Below, in pieces: positions 10,301-19,483 of a stretch of DNA of 64,000 bases. The stretch lies in NCBI RefSeq assembly GCF_001039355.2, contig NW_019775768.1, positions 62,001 to 126,000 on the forward strand. The letters run 5' to 3'. The notes under the pieces were generated by a model. The model ran no database searches. It was given only the letters and a program-made list of their open reading frames with translations, and had not been told where the DNA came from. Made by a program: the position numbers and the translations under genes. How positions within the stretch are numbered: position 1 is the first letter of the stretch; each line of letters opens with the position of its first letter. Source of the stretch: Lingula anatina. Lineage: Eukaryota; Brachiopoda; Lingulata; Lingulida; Lingulidae.

Positions 10301-13300
10301 CTAATTACCAACCTTCCATTAATGGAATCACAAAATTATATACAGGTAATTTTTTTGTGAAAAGAACACAATGGGCCGTATGCATAAAAAAAGTAAATGC
10401 TTTTAACTTAAAAATTTGAAGCAATTACTTCAGTCTGTATGCACAACACTCCCAAGTAAATGCTTCTGCTAAAAGCTATTGGTATTAGCAAAAGCATTTA
10501 CCATTTACTTGTTTCATTCTAGCAAATGCTAAAAACCATATGTATAAAACTGAGCATTTGCTCAAACTGTCCTAGTATTTGCTTCAAAATTTCAAGGTAG
10601 CTGCAGATCTACCTTGACTTTCAACTTGAAGTGAAGTGTTCAGTTGACCGTGAGCAAAATGGCTGCATTTATGCAACTTGGTCCTAGGAGGAAGGTGTAC
10701 CAGCCTCGACGAGACCAGGCATCACCTTCTTACCATGCAGAATTCCGTTTTATGGAGGAAAATGTTACATGGATGGCTGAGCATTTTCTGTTTGAAAATT
10801 CTGAAACCAGGGGAGGTGCACTTTCAAACAAACAATGAATGGAAGTCTTCCTCCGCTATATTGGTGACCCTGGATTTCAGGTTGGAGTGGGCAAGGACAT
10901 AGGGATCCATCAGTGTACTGTGTCAAGGACGTTTGCTAATGTTCTGGAGCAGGTGGTTGAGAAAGCCAGCATCTGGATACAGTTTCCCACTGATCCTGAT
11001 GACATTCAAAAGGCAAAAGATTCATGGCTGGAAAAATGCAATTTTCCTTGCGCAATAGGAGCCCTAGATTGCACTCATATTCTTATCCAAAAACCTGGAC
11101 AACATGGGGATGAGTACGTTTGTCGAAAGGGGGTGCCCACACTGAATGTGCAGGCAACATGTGATGCTAGCAAACGATTCACTAGTGTGTCAGCTGAATG
11201 GCCCGGATCTGTTCATGACAGCCGTATTTGGAAAAATTCACCAGTGGGCCGCTTCATGTCAAACTCCAGATCTGATGCTTTGTTGTTGGGAGATGAAGGC
11301 TATGGCATTGCCCCCTGGCTGATGACCCCATTCAAAGATCCAGCTACTCCAGAGCAAAGATCCTACAATAAGGTTCATAAGAAAGAACGTGTCATCATTG
11401 AACGTTGCTTTGGACAGGTGAAGAGAAGATTTCCTATTCTGCAGGGGCCTGTTCGGGTCCAGCTTGAGAAAATCCCAAAAGTAATCTCAGCTTGCTTCAT
11501 CCTGCACAACGTGTCCAAGTATCTTCAGGATCCAGAAGACTTTCCAGAATTCAGAGATTGGGTAAATGAAGAAGATGATGATGATGAAAACGAGGATAAC
11601 CAAAATAGGATTCGCCGAAGGGGACAGGATAGGCAACGGGAGATAGCAGCTATTCTGCATGACTTACAGGATTAGGGTGAATGATGGAGGGAACAGAAGG
11701 ACCTGGGTGTAATTTAATTTGGTAAGTTTTAATTATCACTATAAGCTACAAGAAGCAAATATGTTGAATGGTTACTACAGTCTTATTGATTTTCAATTTG
11801 ATTTTGCTGCATCCTGATGAGTTTCAACTGTTCTAGGAGCACAAGGCGTTGCAGTTCATGTGTTGTTAGATCTTTTGTTTCTTCCGTTTCAGGTAGGTCA
11901 TTTGACTTCTTTCGTGATGGTGGAGGTGGTAATTTAGGTTTCTTATTAGGAGTAGGAGCTGAGATTTCTTCATTTTCCACCTGCGTCGGTTCGTCTTCTT
12001 CCGAGTCTTCAATGGTAGCAGCAGCAGCAGCAGTAGACCGTTTGGAGTGAACAACAGCACTAACTCCACCTGTTTAAGTACAATAAACCATACCTGTAAC
12101 CAGTGTTATTGGACAGCTTTCGTTTCATGTCATATGCCTTATAAATTTTCTTGGATTATTTTTACTCTGTCACAGCATTGGTGTTTGTATTTTGTCATCA
12201 AAATTTATTCGTTATTAACATTTTACGAAAATGGTTTCGATTCCATTTTTAGGTATACATGTATATCAATCAAGAACTCTTAATTAGAAATATAATTTGT
12301 GAAAAACGCAATGTAGGACATGCATATGGCCTGTCTGCTACTGCTGATTGCATTGCGACGCACACACAGCATATTTATTTTGTTGTAGGTGCAATCTGCT
12401 GTGAAATAACAAAAGAAAAGTGCTGCATGTGTGTTGCGTACGTGCTAGTACTTGCTTAAGAGAACATACCAGGTACGCGGCTGAAAGATGGGTTGGATTC
12501 TGCATCCAGCAAATCCAGGAATTCCTGCTCCCAGTCACACAATTTGATTGGTTTGTTGCCAGTTTTTTTAATGTCAGATTTGGACTTTACTGTATTTCGC
12601 ATGTTGTTGATCTTCTTCATGAGCTGTTCCTTAGTTAGTGATATTCCACTTTTTAATTTGTAAGACGTAATAAACTTCTCACTTGCATCAGTCTTCATCT
12701 GTGTCATACTGGGGATTTGAGATTTATTCAGAAGAACAGGCATCTCCTTAAGCAATGCAACGAAGGTTTTCTGCTTTGCGTCTGACATCTCTGTTCAGGA
12801 GTGATGTGTCTGCATGTACCTAGTAGAATTGTCTTTTGAACTGACAGTTAGAGGACAAACTCTAGAAGGTTGTCATTTCATAACCCATACAAAAGATGGT
12901 TGGTCAGTTTCATGTTAACTTGTCCCTCTGCACTGAGTGACAGTCAGAGGATTACTTTGAACCTGTTAAAAATGTTGCATAACCTGTGGTATCCGTGCTC
13001 AACCAAGGACAAAATAGGTGGTAAACAAGCAAATGCTTGCCAAGTATAAGCATTTGCCTTGAAGTAAAAGTAAAAAATTATGCATACCAAACCAAGTGAA
13101 TGCTTCTACTTTTACTTTTTACTTCAAGCATATGCTTTTACATTTTGCTTCTGCTATAAGTATTTGCTTCATTTTTATGCATACGGCCCAATGAACATAT
13201 GGCCTTCTCATAGCAAAAAAAAAAAAAAATGTCCAAGAAATATTACGAAACACTTGTCCCTGAAACACAAAGATACACCATATCCAAACCTAATGAGAAA

Positions 13301-16300
13301 ATTATGGACTGTAAATCCCTTTTCAAATTTAGATGATTGTAAGCATAAATATGGCTTCTGGAAGCTTTTTCACTTCATTTTAGTGTGACCGAATGCATAT
13401 GGAAGTAAATCACCCACTTATTTAGCTCCTTGAGGAGGCCTGTCATTCAGTTAATGTGCCTGCATTCAGCAAGTGTCCCTGCAGAGTTGGATCCATCTAT
13501 GTAGAATGATAGTTTCATTGGGAACACTTTCTTACTCAACAAATTCACATTCAGCATATCTATACATATCATACACACTTAGACAGTAGACTTAGTAGAA
13601 ATAAATTCCATTACTAGTATATAACTAGTAAAATTCTATAGCAGCAACATGTTAAACAAATGATCTGTAATTATGAAGATTTCAATATTGATAAACCTTC
13701 AGACTAGCTGGCAATTCTATGGTTATGTAAAAACAATACAATTTAAGGAACTATACACAGAGTGACTTCCACTGTGAAACTTGCAAAAATCTCACATTAA
13801 AATTTAAAGGGATAACAACATTCATTTTGGAAAAAAAGAGGGATTTCCCTTGGTTGAACGACAATTTTCCTAGACTTACCAAGAGTCAATGAATCCAGAA
13901 TACGTTCCAACATTCAAAGTTAGTCCACCTTTTTTTTTCTTTTCTTTTTTTTTCTTTCTTTATTTTTTTTTTTTTTGTTATAATCTCTCATGATTATTAC
14001 AGAGAGTAGCCATCTTCCCTGAAGTGGTCTGATAGCAAACACAGATTTTACTATTTTAGTGGTAAAATAGTATTTGATATTTCTTTGAGTTGTTTAAAAT
14101 ATATTTATTGTGAAATATGGATCTCATAAAAACAGTTGTTATCCCTTTCAACAGAAATATAAATTTTCCAAAACTCTAAAACATGTCATAGATTAATATG
14201 GAAGTCTGTATACTGCAGGAAAACACATCAATGGAACCATAAGATAATATTGAGGTTAATTCTTAAATGAAAATTATCAAACACAAGCCGGAAATCTTTC
14301 ATATCGTTAGCTTACGGCCAACCCGGATGCAAGTTTAGGGTATGAAAGATTTTCAGCTTGTGTTTGATAATTTTCATTTATGATGCAACTACCAAGCTAA
14401 TGAAGATTTTAGCTCAGGTAAATTCTTGGTCAGATGTGTTAATGTGAAAAGAACACAATGAGCGTAACATCTTTTCACAGCTAACATCAACTTCCTGAAA
14501 ATATTAACAGTTTTCCTTTATCACCAAGATACACATGTAAACCTAGTTAAAACTATGGACTGTAAATCCGTTTTCATAAAGTTGATTGTTACAATGTTAC
14601 AAGGTTATATCAATATGGTGAGGTCAAGTTAAGTGAATCCTAACGCAGTCAAGTTTAATGAATCCCAAAGCAGGGTGCACATAAACTACAGTGTAATAAT
14701 TTAAAAAGAATTTGTGCTTTCATAGTTTGACAAAGACACTGTCAGATAATAGGGGTAAAGTGACTATTGCCAGGTAAAGAAGAGAAGTGCAGTTACTGTA
14801 ATCTAGTCGAGATGTGATAAGGGCGCTTAGAACAGCAGCTGTAGAGGAGCCACTAAAGGCAGCAATTTCTCAAACAAGAAATCAGAGCTACCAAAAGAAG
14901 AGAGCACCAAAGTCATTGACAACTTATCCTGTAAGGCCCCTATTTCACACAGACCACGAATCGCCAGGAATTTAAAAATTTCAGGATTCGTGAGGATTCA
15001 TGAGATTTTGCCAATTTTCTGGTCTAATTCGACACGCTCACGATACAGGTACGATAGTGTTACGAATATTAGTGGGATTCGGCTGGAATCGTGAGATTTT
15101 GCCAATTTTCTGGTCTAATTCGACACCCTCTACGATTCAGTTACGATACAGGTGCGATAGTGTTACGAATATGCGTGGGATTCGGCTGGAATCGCACGAA
15201 TATTGTCCAGAAATTCACTATGAATTTTTGGAATCGGGAGTTCGTGGCCAAAACTTTGAACAGCTCAAAATTTTTGCCAAGAATTCCCGATTGATCAAGA
15301 ATTGCAAGAACTGCATATACGAATCTGTTAAGAACTTCACAAACTGATTACGATTCAACCACGAATCCTGAAATTTTCAATTTCTGGCGATTCGTGGGAT
15401 TCGTGGTCTGTGTGAAATAGGGGCATCAAAGTTTTTGCCACCAATTCCTGTTGGTCAAGAAGTGCAAGAACTGACTACGAATATATAGGAATCTGTTAAG
15501 AACTTCACGAACTGATTACGATTCAACCACGAATCGTGAAATTTGTCAATTCATGGCCATTCATGGGATTCGTGGTCTGTGTGAAATAGGGGCATTAAAT
15601 ATGAATGTGTCTTCATCAGAATGGAGCTCATTTGGAGCATATTAGAACTATGAATGATGATAAAATCTTTGCCAGAAGAGCTAGTGATATGTTGTTTATA
15701 GCAAGATTTGTTAACTCTTCTAGTTATCAGAAATACACGGGTTGTATATAGTTTGCATATAGAAAAAAAAACAGGCTCCATGTTCTTTGGTCACATTTAT
15801 AGGCTGCACTCACTCCAGCAGATTAACTAGTCCGCGGACCAAATATGGCTGACCCACTTGAATGTCTGTTGCATAATCCCTGCGGGGAATCTACTCAGTG
15901 TCTATTAGGTAATAGATGACAAACTTATCAGAGGGTCAACATATTTAATCCGCCAACTAGTTAGCCCGCTGTTCTGAATACAGCGACTTGTGCACCTTGT
16001 ATGAGGATCGTTCTCTATTCGACAAGGTCAGAGTTTGAAAAGAGCTGTAAATGGTGCCATATACGTGGGATTCTGACAAGTTTGCTGTGTGTGTACAGGG
16101 AAGAGCATCAAATTTTTTTACCAGATAATCAAGCTTAAATAAATATGGGGTCTTTAGATGGTAGTGTGAACAGAGTATTAGTGAAAAAGTGTTGAAAGAA
16201 TGAGATTTAAAAAAAAAAAATAAATTGAAGTCCGATGCTCACTGTGTAAGTCCTACATTTTACCTCTTTCTGTTTTTCTGTATACACCTCTGCCTGGCGG

Positions 16301-17260
16301 TCCAGCTGTTCTTGCAATGCCTTTCTTGACTTCTCCATGGCTTCAAATCTCCTCTGAGCAAGATCAGGATCTGGTACATAGAAACAATATAAATGTACAG
16401 TATTATACATATATATATATACGTAATATTTGAAAGCCTGAGAATGGGAAAATTGAGAACGGCTGGGGCAACTTAACTATATTCTGACTTAATTTATATT
16501 TTAAAACTCGTAACATAGTGTTAATGAATTACCATATTGAATTGCGCAATATGCAGTACATCGTAGTATGCTTATAAATTATGTTGTATCATGTAACCAT
16601 GATGCTTATTTTATGTATCCACAAGTAGTGTACTTACTAGTAGTAATAAAGTAAATGGTTTTCCAGTACACCTTAAAGGCGATCTATGTAGCAACATAGC
16701 ATTTTTAATGTCTTTTAAAAAATTTCACAGCTCAAAATGAATGACACAGTCCACATGTTCTAATATATCTTTAAAAATCTTATTAATTTTGTAACATTTC
16801 CACATGGGGAATCTGGTGAAAATGCACCAATAAGACATGTCATATAAATAGTATTGATATCAAAAATTTTTAAGCATGACTATAATACAATTGTACAAAA
16901 TTTACTTTAACTTACATGTGATGGACAAACTTATTTTAAATATATGTAAATACTATCAATAGTCATAACAATTTTACCATCTTTATATCTTGTATACTCT
17001 TTCTGGTCTTCTATTTTCTTTAACCATTGCTGTAAATGCGGCTTGATCTTGTGCCAAAGAAATGTAATCACAATTAGTCCAAGGATGACAAACCAGCCAT
17101 ATTGCTTCAGGAAAGAGACAGCTGAAATAAAATCCATGCAGTGAATGAAAATAGTCATTAAAAGAGAGTCAAGTTTGTGATGGTATATTGAAAAATGCTA
17201 GTAAAACTTCAAACGAAAGTGAGGGGAGAATGAATATTTCCAGTGGTGGTATGATTTAGC

Positions 17261-17291
<31 letters not shown>

Positions 17292-18978
17292 GTGGAAGTG
17301 ATCCTAATTTTTTTACTTTTCAACTTCAAGCCTTTGGGTGCTTTCCCAGAGATTTAGATCAATCTAACTCCCTGGGGGTTCACGCTAAATTGCAGTCAAC
17401 CGAGCGGGCACCATAGTTAATTATCCCCTTACAGCTTTTAGTAGGCGGGACAGACGCTTAAGCCAGCCAAGCTGACAGTAATCTAGTGAGACTCCCCACA
17501 GGGATAGATCGACCTAAAAATCTATGGAAATGGGGTGTTTGATTTTATTTAGTTATATTAAGAGGCACAGCAAAAAGGATTTTGGAAAAAAATGAAATCT
17601 GAACCTTATCTGGGAAGGGTGAAAATTAAAATATTTTTCTGGTTAATTTTAACTATATCTCTATCCTTAAGACTCCAGAAAACCTTATATTACATGCATG
17701 AATCATGGGGAAAAATTGCATAATTATATTTTTTTGTTTAACAGCATATATATAACGAGTGATAACTTGTGGTGCTACAGTGCAGACATGACACTTGCCA
17801 AGTTCTGTCATAGGCCGTCTTCAGAACAGTGAACTAACTACGGCCGTAGTCCGCGGGTCAAATATGGCAACCTACTACAAAGCTTGCTGTCTAATCGGCT
17901 AATAGACACTGAACAGATTCCCGTGAGGAAGTATTCAAGTGGGTCGGCCATATTTGACCCCCGGACCAGTTAGTCCACTGTACTGAATGCAGCCATAGTG
18001 TTGTATCCAAGAGGATTGTTTCACATGCTTTTCAGATTTGTATAATGATCTAGGTGACAGCATCCCAAGTATCAATTAAGAATCTAGATATAATCAGAAA
18101 ATGACTCTTTTCAGAATAGAGTTATTGTATAAGCAGGATCATTACGCCTCAGCGGGGGTTCTTGCTTAGGTGTAGTCAACTTAATCAACTTAATTGTCTG
18201 GCACCTCGTAACTTATGAAAGAGTTAAGTCGAGAAAACTTTGTGGTTCATGATATTGTTCAAGATGTTTCATGAGAGGGTATGCCAGATAATTATGCTGA
18301 TTACACTTAAGCTGCGTTCACATGAAAAATCTAAATTCTAAAAACCTAAAAATCCATTGGCGGTATCTACAGTGATCACAGTCTGTGCCCTGAATACTCC
18401 GTGGCGTAATTAACTAGCAGCGCGAACGAATCGTTTTCAAAGCTGTAATTAATTCTCAGCTGCGCTCAGAGGAGATTATGATGCCTGGATGCTATATATG
18501 TTCCTCGCCATAGTGGGACCGAGCTAAAATATTGCAGTTAGTGCTACTGTATATTCAACTGGGATATGTGGACCCAAATATGTAATACAGGGTGGCTGAC
18601 AGCATTCACAGAAGCATAAAAAAACATACATGAGAAGTAAATAGGAAAAAGACGTTTGAATTCTTGGAGGTCTAGCTGTACGTTGTTGATGACTAATTAT
18701 AATGCCCCAATACAAATTAAATTAAATGAATCTAAAGCAAAGGCGGGGTGTTTCCCTTTTGCCTTTTACCTAATACCCCACCCTCATCCCTAGTTAATCT
18801 GGACCCGTCCCGCCTACTGCAATCAGGTGCATGAGGTAAAAAATAAAAAAAGCCGGGATAAAGTCGAGATAATCTTACCTGGGAAATACAGGTACTCCCA
18901 CACAAATGCTGGGGTCTCATTTGTTATATCGTGACCTCCATCGGCCCCTGCTTCGTTCCCCGGACCCGGGGCGTCCAT
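7393..18978 (-). CDS. SELENOS: Selenoprotein S (VIMP), exons 1-4, 3' end missing
   Basis: Exons on the reverse strand: 18978-18879, 17121-16978, 16370-16264 and 7482-7393. All junctions are GT-AG and the phases agree (1,1,0,0), giving 147 residues. Order: acidic/Gly-rich N terminus, then a single membrane segment in exon 2 (around YGWFVILGLIVITFLW), a basic stretch, a charged helix in exon 3 (LAQRRFEAMEKSRKALQEQL), and KKRQLKIQDWDNHLQGKGYR in exon 4. This order and the last motif match SELENOS, an ER-membrane protein that links VCP/p97 to Derlin in retrotranslocation of misfolded proteins. The family ends with a Gly-rich tail and a selenocysteine UGA near the C terminus, plus a SECIS element in the 3' UTR. 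None of these was found below 7393; they are either undetected or beyond the left edge. Intron 3 is 8.8 kb, swollen by transposons. Confidence 0.9.
7501..7705 (+). repeat. Three-copy tandem repeat, about 65-75 bp
   Basis: Three units share 'gtttatttattgacatgcaaa' (first 20 bases) and 'acaagcagtgaaaaagatat'; the third is truncated. The array starts only about 18 bases beyond the acceptor of SELENOS exon 4 (reverse strand), so it forms the branch-point side of that intron. Confidence 0.9.
7842..8022. mobile_element. MITE family G, 180 bp
   Basis: The ends are inverted repeats: 'aacctggggtagcgctaac' on the left and 'gctagcgctaccccagttaa' on the right. The inner arms also pair ('ttggctaa' blocks). 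A partial copy in reverse orientation lies at 26238-26286 in the NFKBIZ gene. No coding capacity. Confidence 0.8.
8100..9170. other. SELENOS intron 3, no exon seen
   Basis: AT-rich, with A runs and a G10 tract near 8262. A reverse-strand ORF ending near 8902 ends in a plausible-looking peptide (FDVVKFNKKVMLWP) but has no family match I can name. Possibly a decayed element. Confidence 0.4.
9172..9620. mobile_element. Diverged copy of MITE family F
   Basis: The left end 'taatacccctattccacacc' followed by 'acgaattccacgaaccaccagg' (partial quote) resembles the TIR of the element at 14936 ('gcccctatttcacacagacc'). The right end near 'accgcattcacaacgag' is much weaker. Boundaries are uncertain. 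Confidence 0.4.
10659..11675 (+). pseudogene. HARBI1-like DDE transposase with one in-frame stop
   Basis: The frame opens at ATG 10659, runs 59 codons to TGA at 10836-10838, and continues in the same frame from ATG 10839 for 278 residues to the stop at 11675. Without the stop it would be about 338 aa, the usual Harbinger transposase length (around 350). Catalytic motifs are present: ALDCTH (first Asp), LLLGDEGY (second Asp) and ERVIIERCFGQVKRRF (Glu). The C terminus is acidic (DDDDENED) then basic. The helix-turn-helix-like segment (VGVGKDIGIHQCTVSRTF) lies after the stop, so an internally initiated protein from 10839 would keep both that segment and the catalytic core. The stop could have arisen from CGA at a CpG. 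Everything else reads as intact. Confidence 0.85.
11783..12788 (-). CDS. Harbinger Myb/SANT-like accessory protein, two exons
   Basis: Exon 1 is 12788-12470 and exon 2 is 12069-11783 on the reverse strand. The donor G|GTATGT and acceptor acttaaacag join in frame and give 201 aa. Residues 1-100 form a charged three-helix region (WEQEFLDLL, KKINNMRNTVKSKSD, LLKEMPVLLNKSQIP) typical of the trihelix/Myb-like protein that accompanies PIF/Harbinger transposases and helps transposase nuclear import and end binding. The second exon adds an Ala run, an acidic patch, a Pro/Lys segment (KKPKLPPPPSRKK) and a Gln-rich C-terminal helix (LVLLEQLKLIRMQQNQIENQ). Convergent with the transposase, inside the same TIRs. 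Intact, unlike its partner. Confidence 0.8.
13423..13510 (+). repeat. Half copy of MITE family D
   Basis: The segment 'gaggaggcctgtcattcag' followed by 'tgcctgcattcagcaagtg', 'ccctgcagagttggatcca' and 'ctatgtagaatgatag' matches the right arm of the full element at 46.92-47.16 kb. The left arm is missing. Confidence 0.6.
14263..14382. repeat. Short hairpin element, arms about 40 bp
   Basis: The left arm 'aaatgaaaattatcaaacac' continuing 'aagccggaaatctttcata' pairs with the right arm 'tatgaaagattttcagctt' continuing 'gtgtttgataattttcattt'. The loop of about 40 bases is GC-richer. It interrupts copy 2 of the 10-14 kb duplication. Confidence 0.85.
14936..15592. mobile_element. MITE family F with internal and terminal tandem duplications
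   Basis: The core element of about 490 bp starts 'gcccctatttcacacagacc' (near 14936) and ends with its complement near 15423. The next 170 bp duplicate its right end, finishing with a second 'ctgtgtgaaataggggc' near 15593. Inside, a unit of about 91 bp starting 'gagattttgccaattttctg' is repeated at 15001 and 15092. Many inner short repeats of 'acgaat' and 'gattcgtgg' can pair. No coding capacity despite a 115-codon ORF. Confidence 0.85.
15788..15985. mobile_element. MITE family E, copy
   Basis: An imperfect inverted repeat: left 'gattaactagtccgcggacc' then 'aaatatggctgacccactt', right 'tcagagggtcaacatatttaa' (first 20 bases matter) then 'ccgccaactagttagcccgc'. Similar copies occur at 17.81-18.00 and 48.97-49.15 kb. 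It sits in SELENOS intron 3 close to exon 3. Confidence 0.75.
17261..17287 (+). repeat. (TA)n microsatellite
   Basis: About 13 TA units, 50-75 bases before the left end of a MITE family B copy. Confidence 0.9.
17336..17535. mobile_element. MITE family B, copy
   Basis: The left arm 'tttcccagagatttagatca' with 'ctccctgggggttcacgct' pairs with the right arm 'agtgagactccccacagg' with 'aaaatctatggaaa'. It is the reverse-oriented relative of the element at 36136-36348 and lies in SELENOS intron 1. Confidence 0.75.
17811..17998. mobile_element. MITE family E, copy
   Basis: Arms: 'cgtagtccgcgggtcaaata' on the left and 'ggccatatttgacccccgg' then 'accagttagtccac' on the right, in inverted order. The outer ends 'cttcagaacagtgaactaac' and 'gtccactgtactgaatgcag' also pair. 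SELENOS intron 1. Confidence 0.8.
18135..18308. mobile_element. MITE family C, copy
   Basis: Arms 'caacttaattgtctggcacc' and 'tatgccagataattatgctg' are inverted; 'agcgggggttcttgctta' matches the family at 40.02-40.26 kb. Confidence 0.7.
18309..18480. mobile_element. Diverged relative of MITE family A
   Basis: The start 'agctgcgttcacatga' followed by 'gatcacagtctgtgccctga', 'actccgtggcgtaatta' and 'gcagcgcgaacga' matches the left arm of the palindrome at 38166-38422. The right arm is badly decayed. It abuts a family C element. Confidence 0.65.
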
Positions 18979-19286
18979 TTCTAAACAGAATATCACAAAT
19001 ATTCAAGCCTGGTCGTGTTTCTTAATTATCACAGGCTAGCACGCTTTATTGTTTTGGTTTTGCTGTTTGCTGACGTGTGTTTTTCCTGCGCAGTCAAGAC
19101 CGGTGCACAGGAAGTGGTGATCTATATCGCAATGAGCATGATCTCGCGGGGAAGATTTTTCTTTTACGAGATCGCGTCAGATTCTAAATAGGCAAATTAG
19201 CATACGTTGAAATTATATCTATCGATATGATGAGTTTCGATTTCAGCCTCAGTTTCACAAAATATGAGCAGACGGTACTGTCGATC

Positions 19287-19296
19287 GGATTTCCCC
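19287..19296 (-). promoter_or_regulatory. Kappa-B-like site, imperfect
   Basis: GGATTTCCCC, the reverse complement of GGGGAAATCC. It has the purine-rich half of a Rel site and the same core as the site at 19358, in inverted orientation, 197 bases before the NFKBIZ start codon. Confidence 0.4.
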
Positions 19297-19357
19297 ACTA
19301 GACCGAATTAAGTATATTTTCTCAAGTCTTTTCTTAGTCGGACAAAGCTGGCGCAGA

Positions 19358-19368
19358 GGGGAAATCCC
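19358..19368 (+). promoter_or_regulatory. Consensus kappa-B site
   Basis: GGGGAAATCCC contains GGGAAATCCC, a full match to the NF-kappa-B consensus GGGRNWYYCC, 116-126 bases before the NFKBIZ start codon and in the shared promoter with SELENOS. Confidence 0.6.
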
Positions 19369-19373
19369 TTCGT

Positions 19374-19382
19374 GATGACGTA
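19374..19382 (+). promoter_or_regulatory. ATF6/XBP1 or CREB-like site
   Basis: GATGACGTA differs by one base from the unfolded-protein-response core GATGACGTG and holds the CRE half-site TGACGT. It lies five bases after the consensus kappa-B site. SELENOS is an ER-stress gene in vertebrates, so the motif is plausible, but function is inferred. Confidence 0.4.
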
Positions 19383-19483
19383 GGCCGAAACTGACCAATC
19401 AGCATATTACATTATTTCCGGGAAGAAACATAAGCAAGACACGAAATTTAGGACTGACACAGAAGAGATAGGAGAGTATCCAA

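Larger units (their letters stand above)
10373..13189 (+). mobile_element. PIF/Harbinger DNA transposon, 2817 bp, near-complete
   Basis: Terminal inverted repeats GGGCCGTATGCATAAAAA (10373) and its complement ending at 13189. Both flanks carry AAT, a 3-bp target duplication as expected for PIF/Harbinger. It carries the two genes typical of the superfamily: a DDE transposase (+) and a Myb/SANT-like DNA-binding protein (-), convergent. About 240 bp inside the left end and 160 bp inside the right end are packed with variants of AAGTAAATGCTT / AAGCATTTACTT, probable transposase or Myb-protein binding sites. The second copy of the flanking duplication at about 14.44-14.46 kb shows the uninterrupted target. 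The transposase has an in-frame stop, so the copy may be inactive. Confidence 0.9.
9990..14600 (+). repeat. Imperfect tandem segmental duplication around the Harbinger
   Basis: Copy 1 is about 9990-10372 continued at 13190-13350; copy 2 is about 13545-14600. Shared anchors are 'ctgtgaaacttg.aaaaa', 'catagatta.tatgga', 'gtgaaaagaacacaatg' and 'actatggactgtaaatcc'. Copy 1 is interrupted by the Harbinger element. Copy 2 is interrupted by a T-rich tract (13930-13978) and a hairpin element (14263-14382). Confidence 0.75.
18979..19483. promoter_or_regulatory. Shared divergent promoter, SELENOS / NFKBIZ
   Basis: Only about 505 bp separate the start codons of the two genes, which point away from each other. 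The region is richer in GC and CpG than the surrounding introns, lacks an obvious TATA box, and contains CCAAT at 19393, two kappa-B-like sites and an ATF6/XBP1-like site. A divergent promoter is inferred; the transcription starts cannot be read from sequence alone. Confidence 0.65.

Noticed and set aside
15000-15347. 115-codon ORF in the repeat at 15 kb
   Set aside because: It is the translation of the 91-bp tandem unit of a MITE.
14936-15592. Regularly repeated 'acgaat' units as a CRISPR-like array
   Set aside because: Eukaryotic context, units are of irregular spacing, and the whole is explained by one MITE with tandem duplications.
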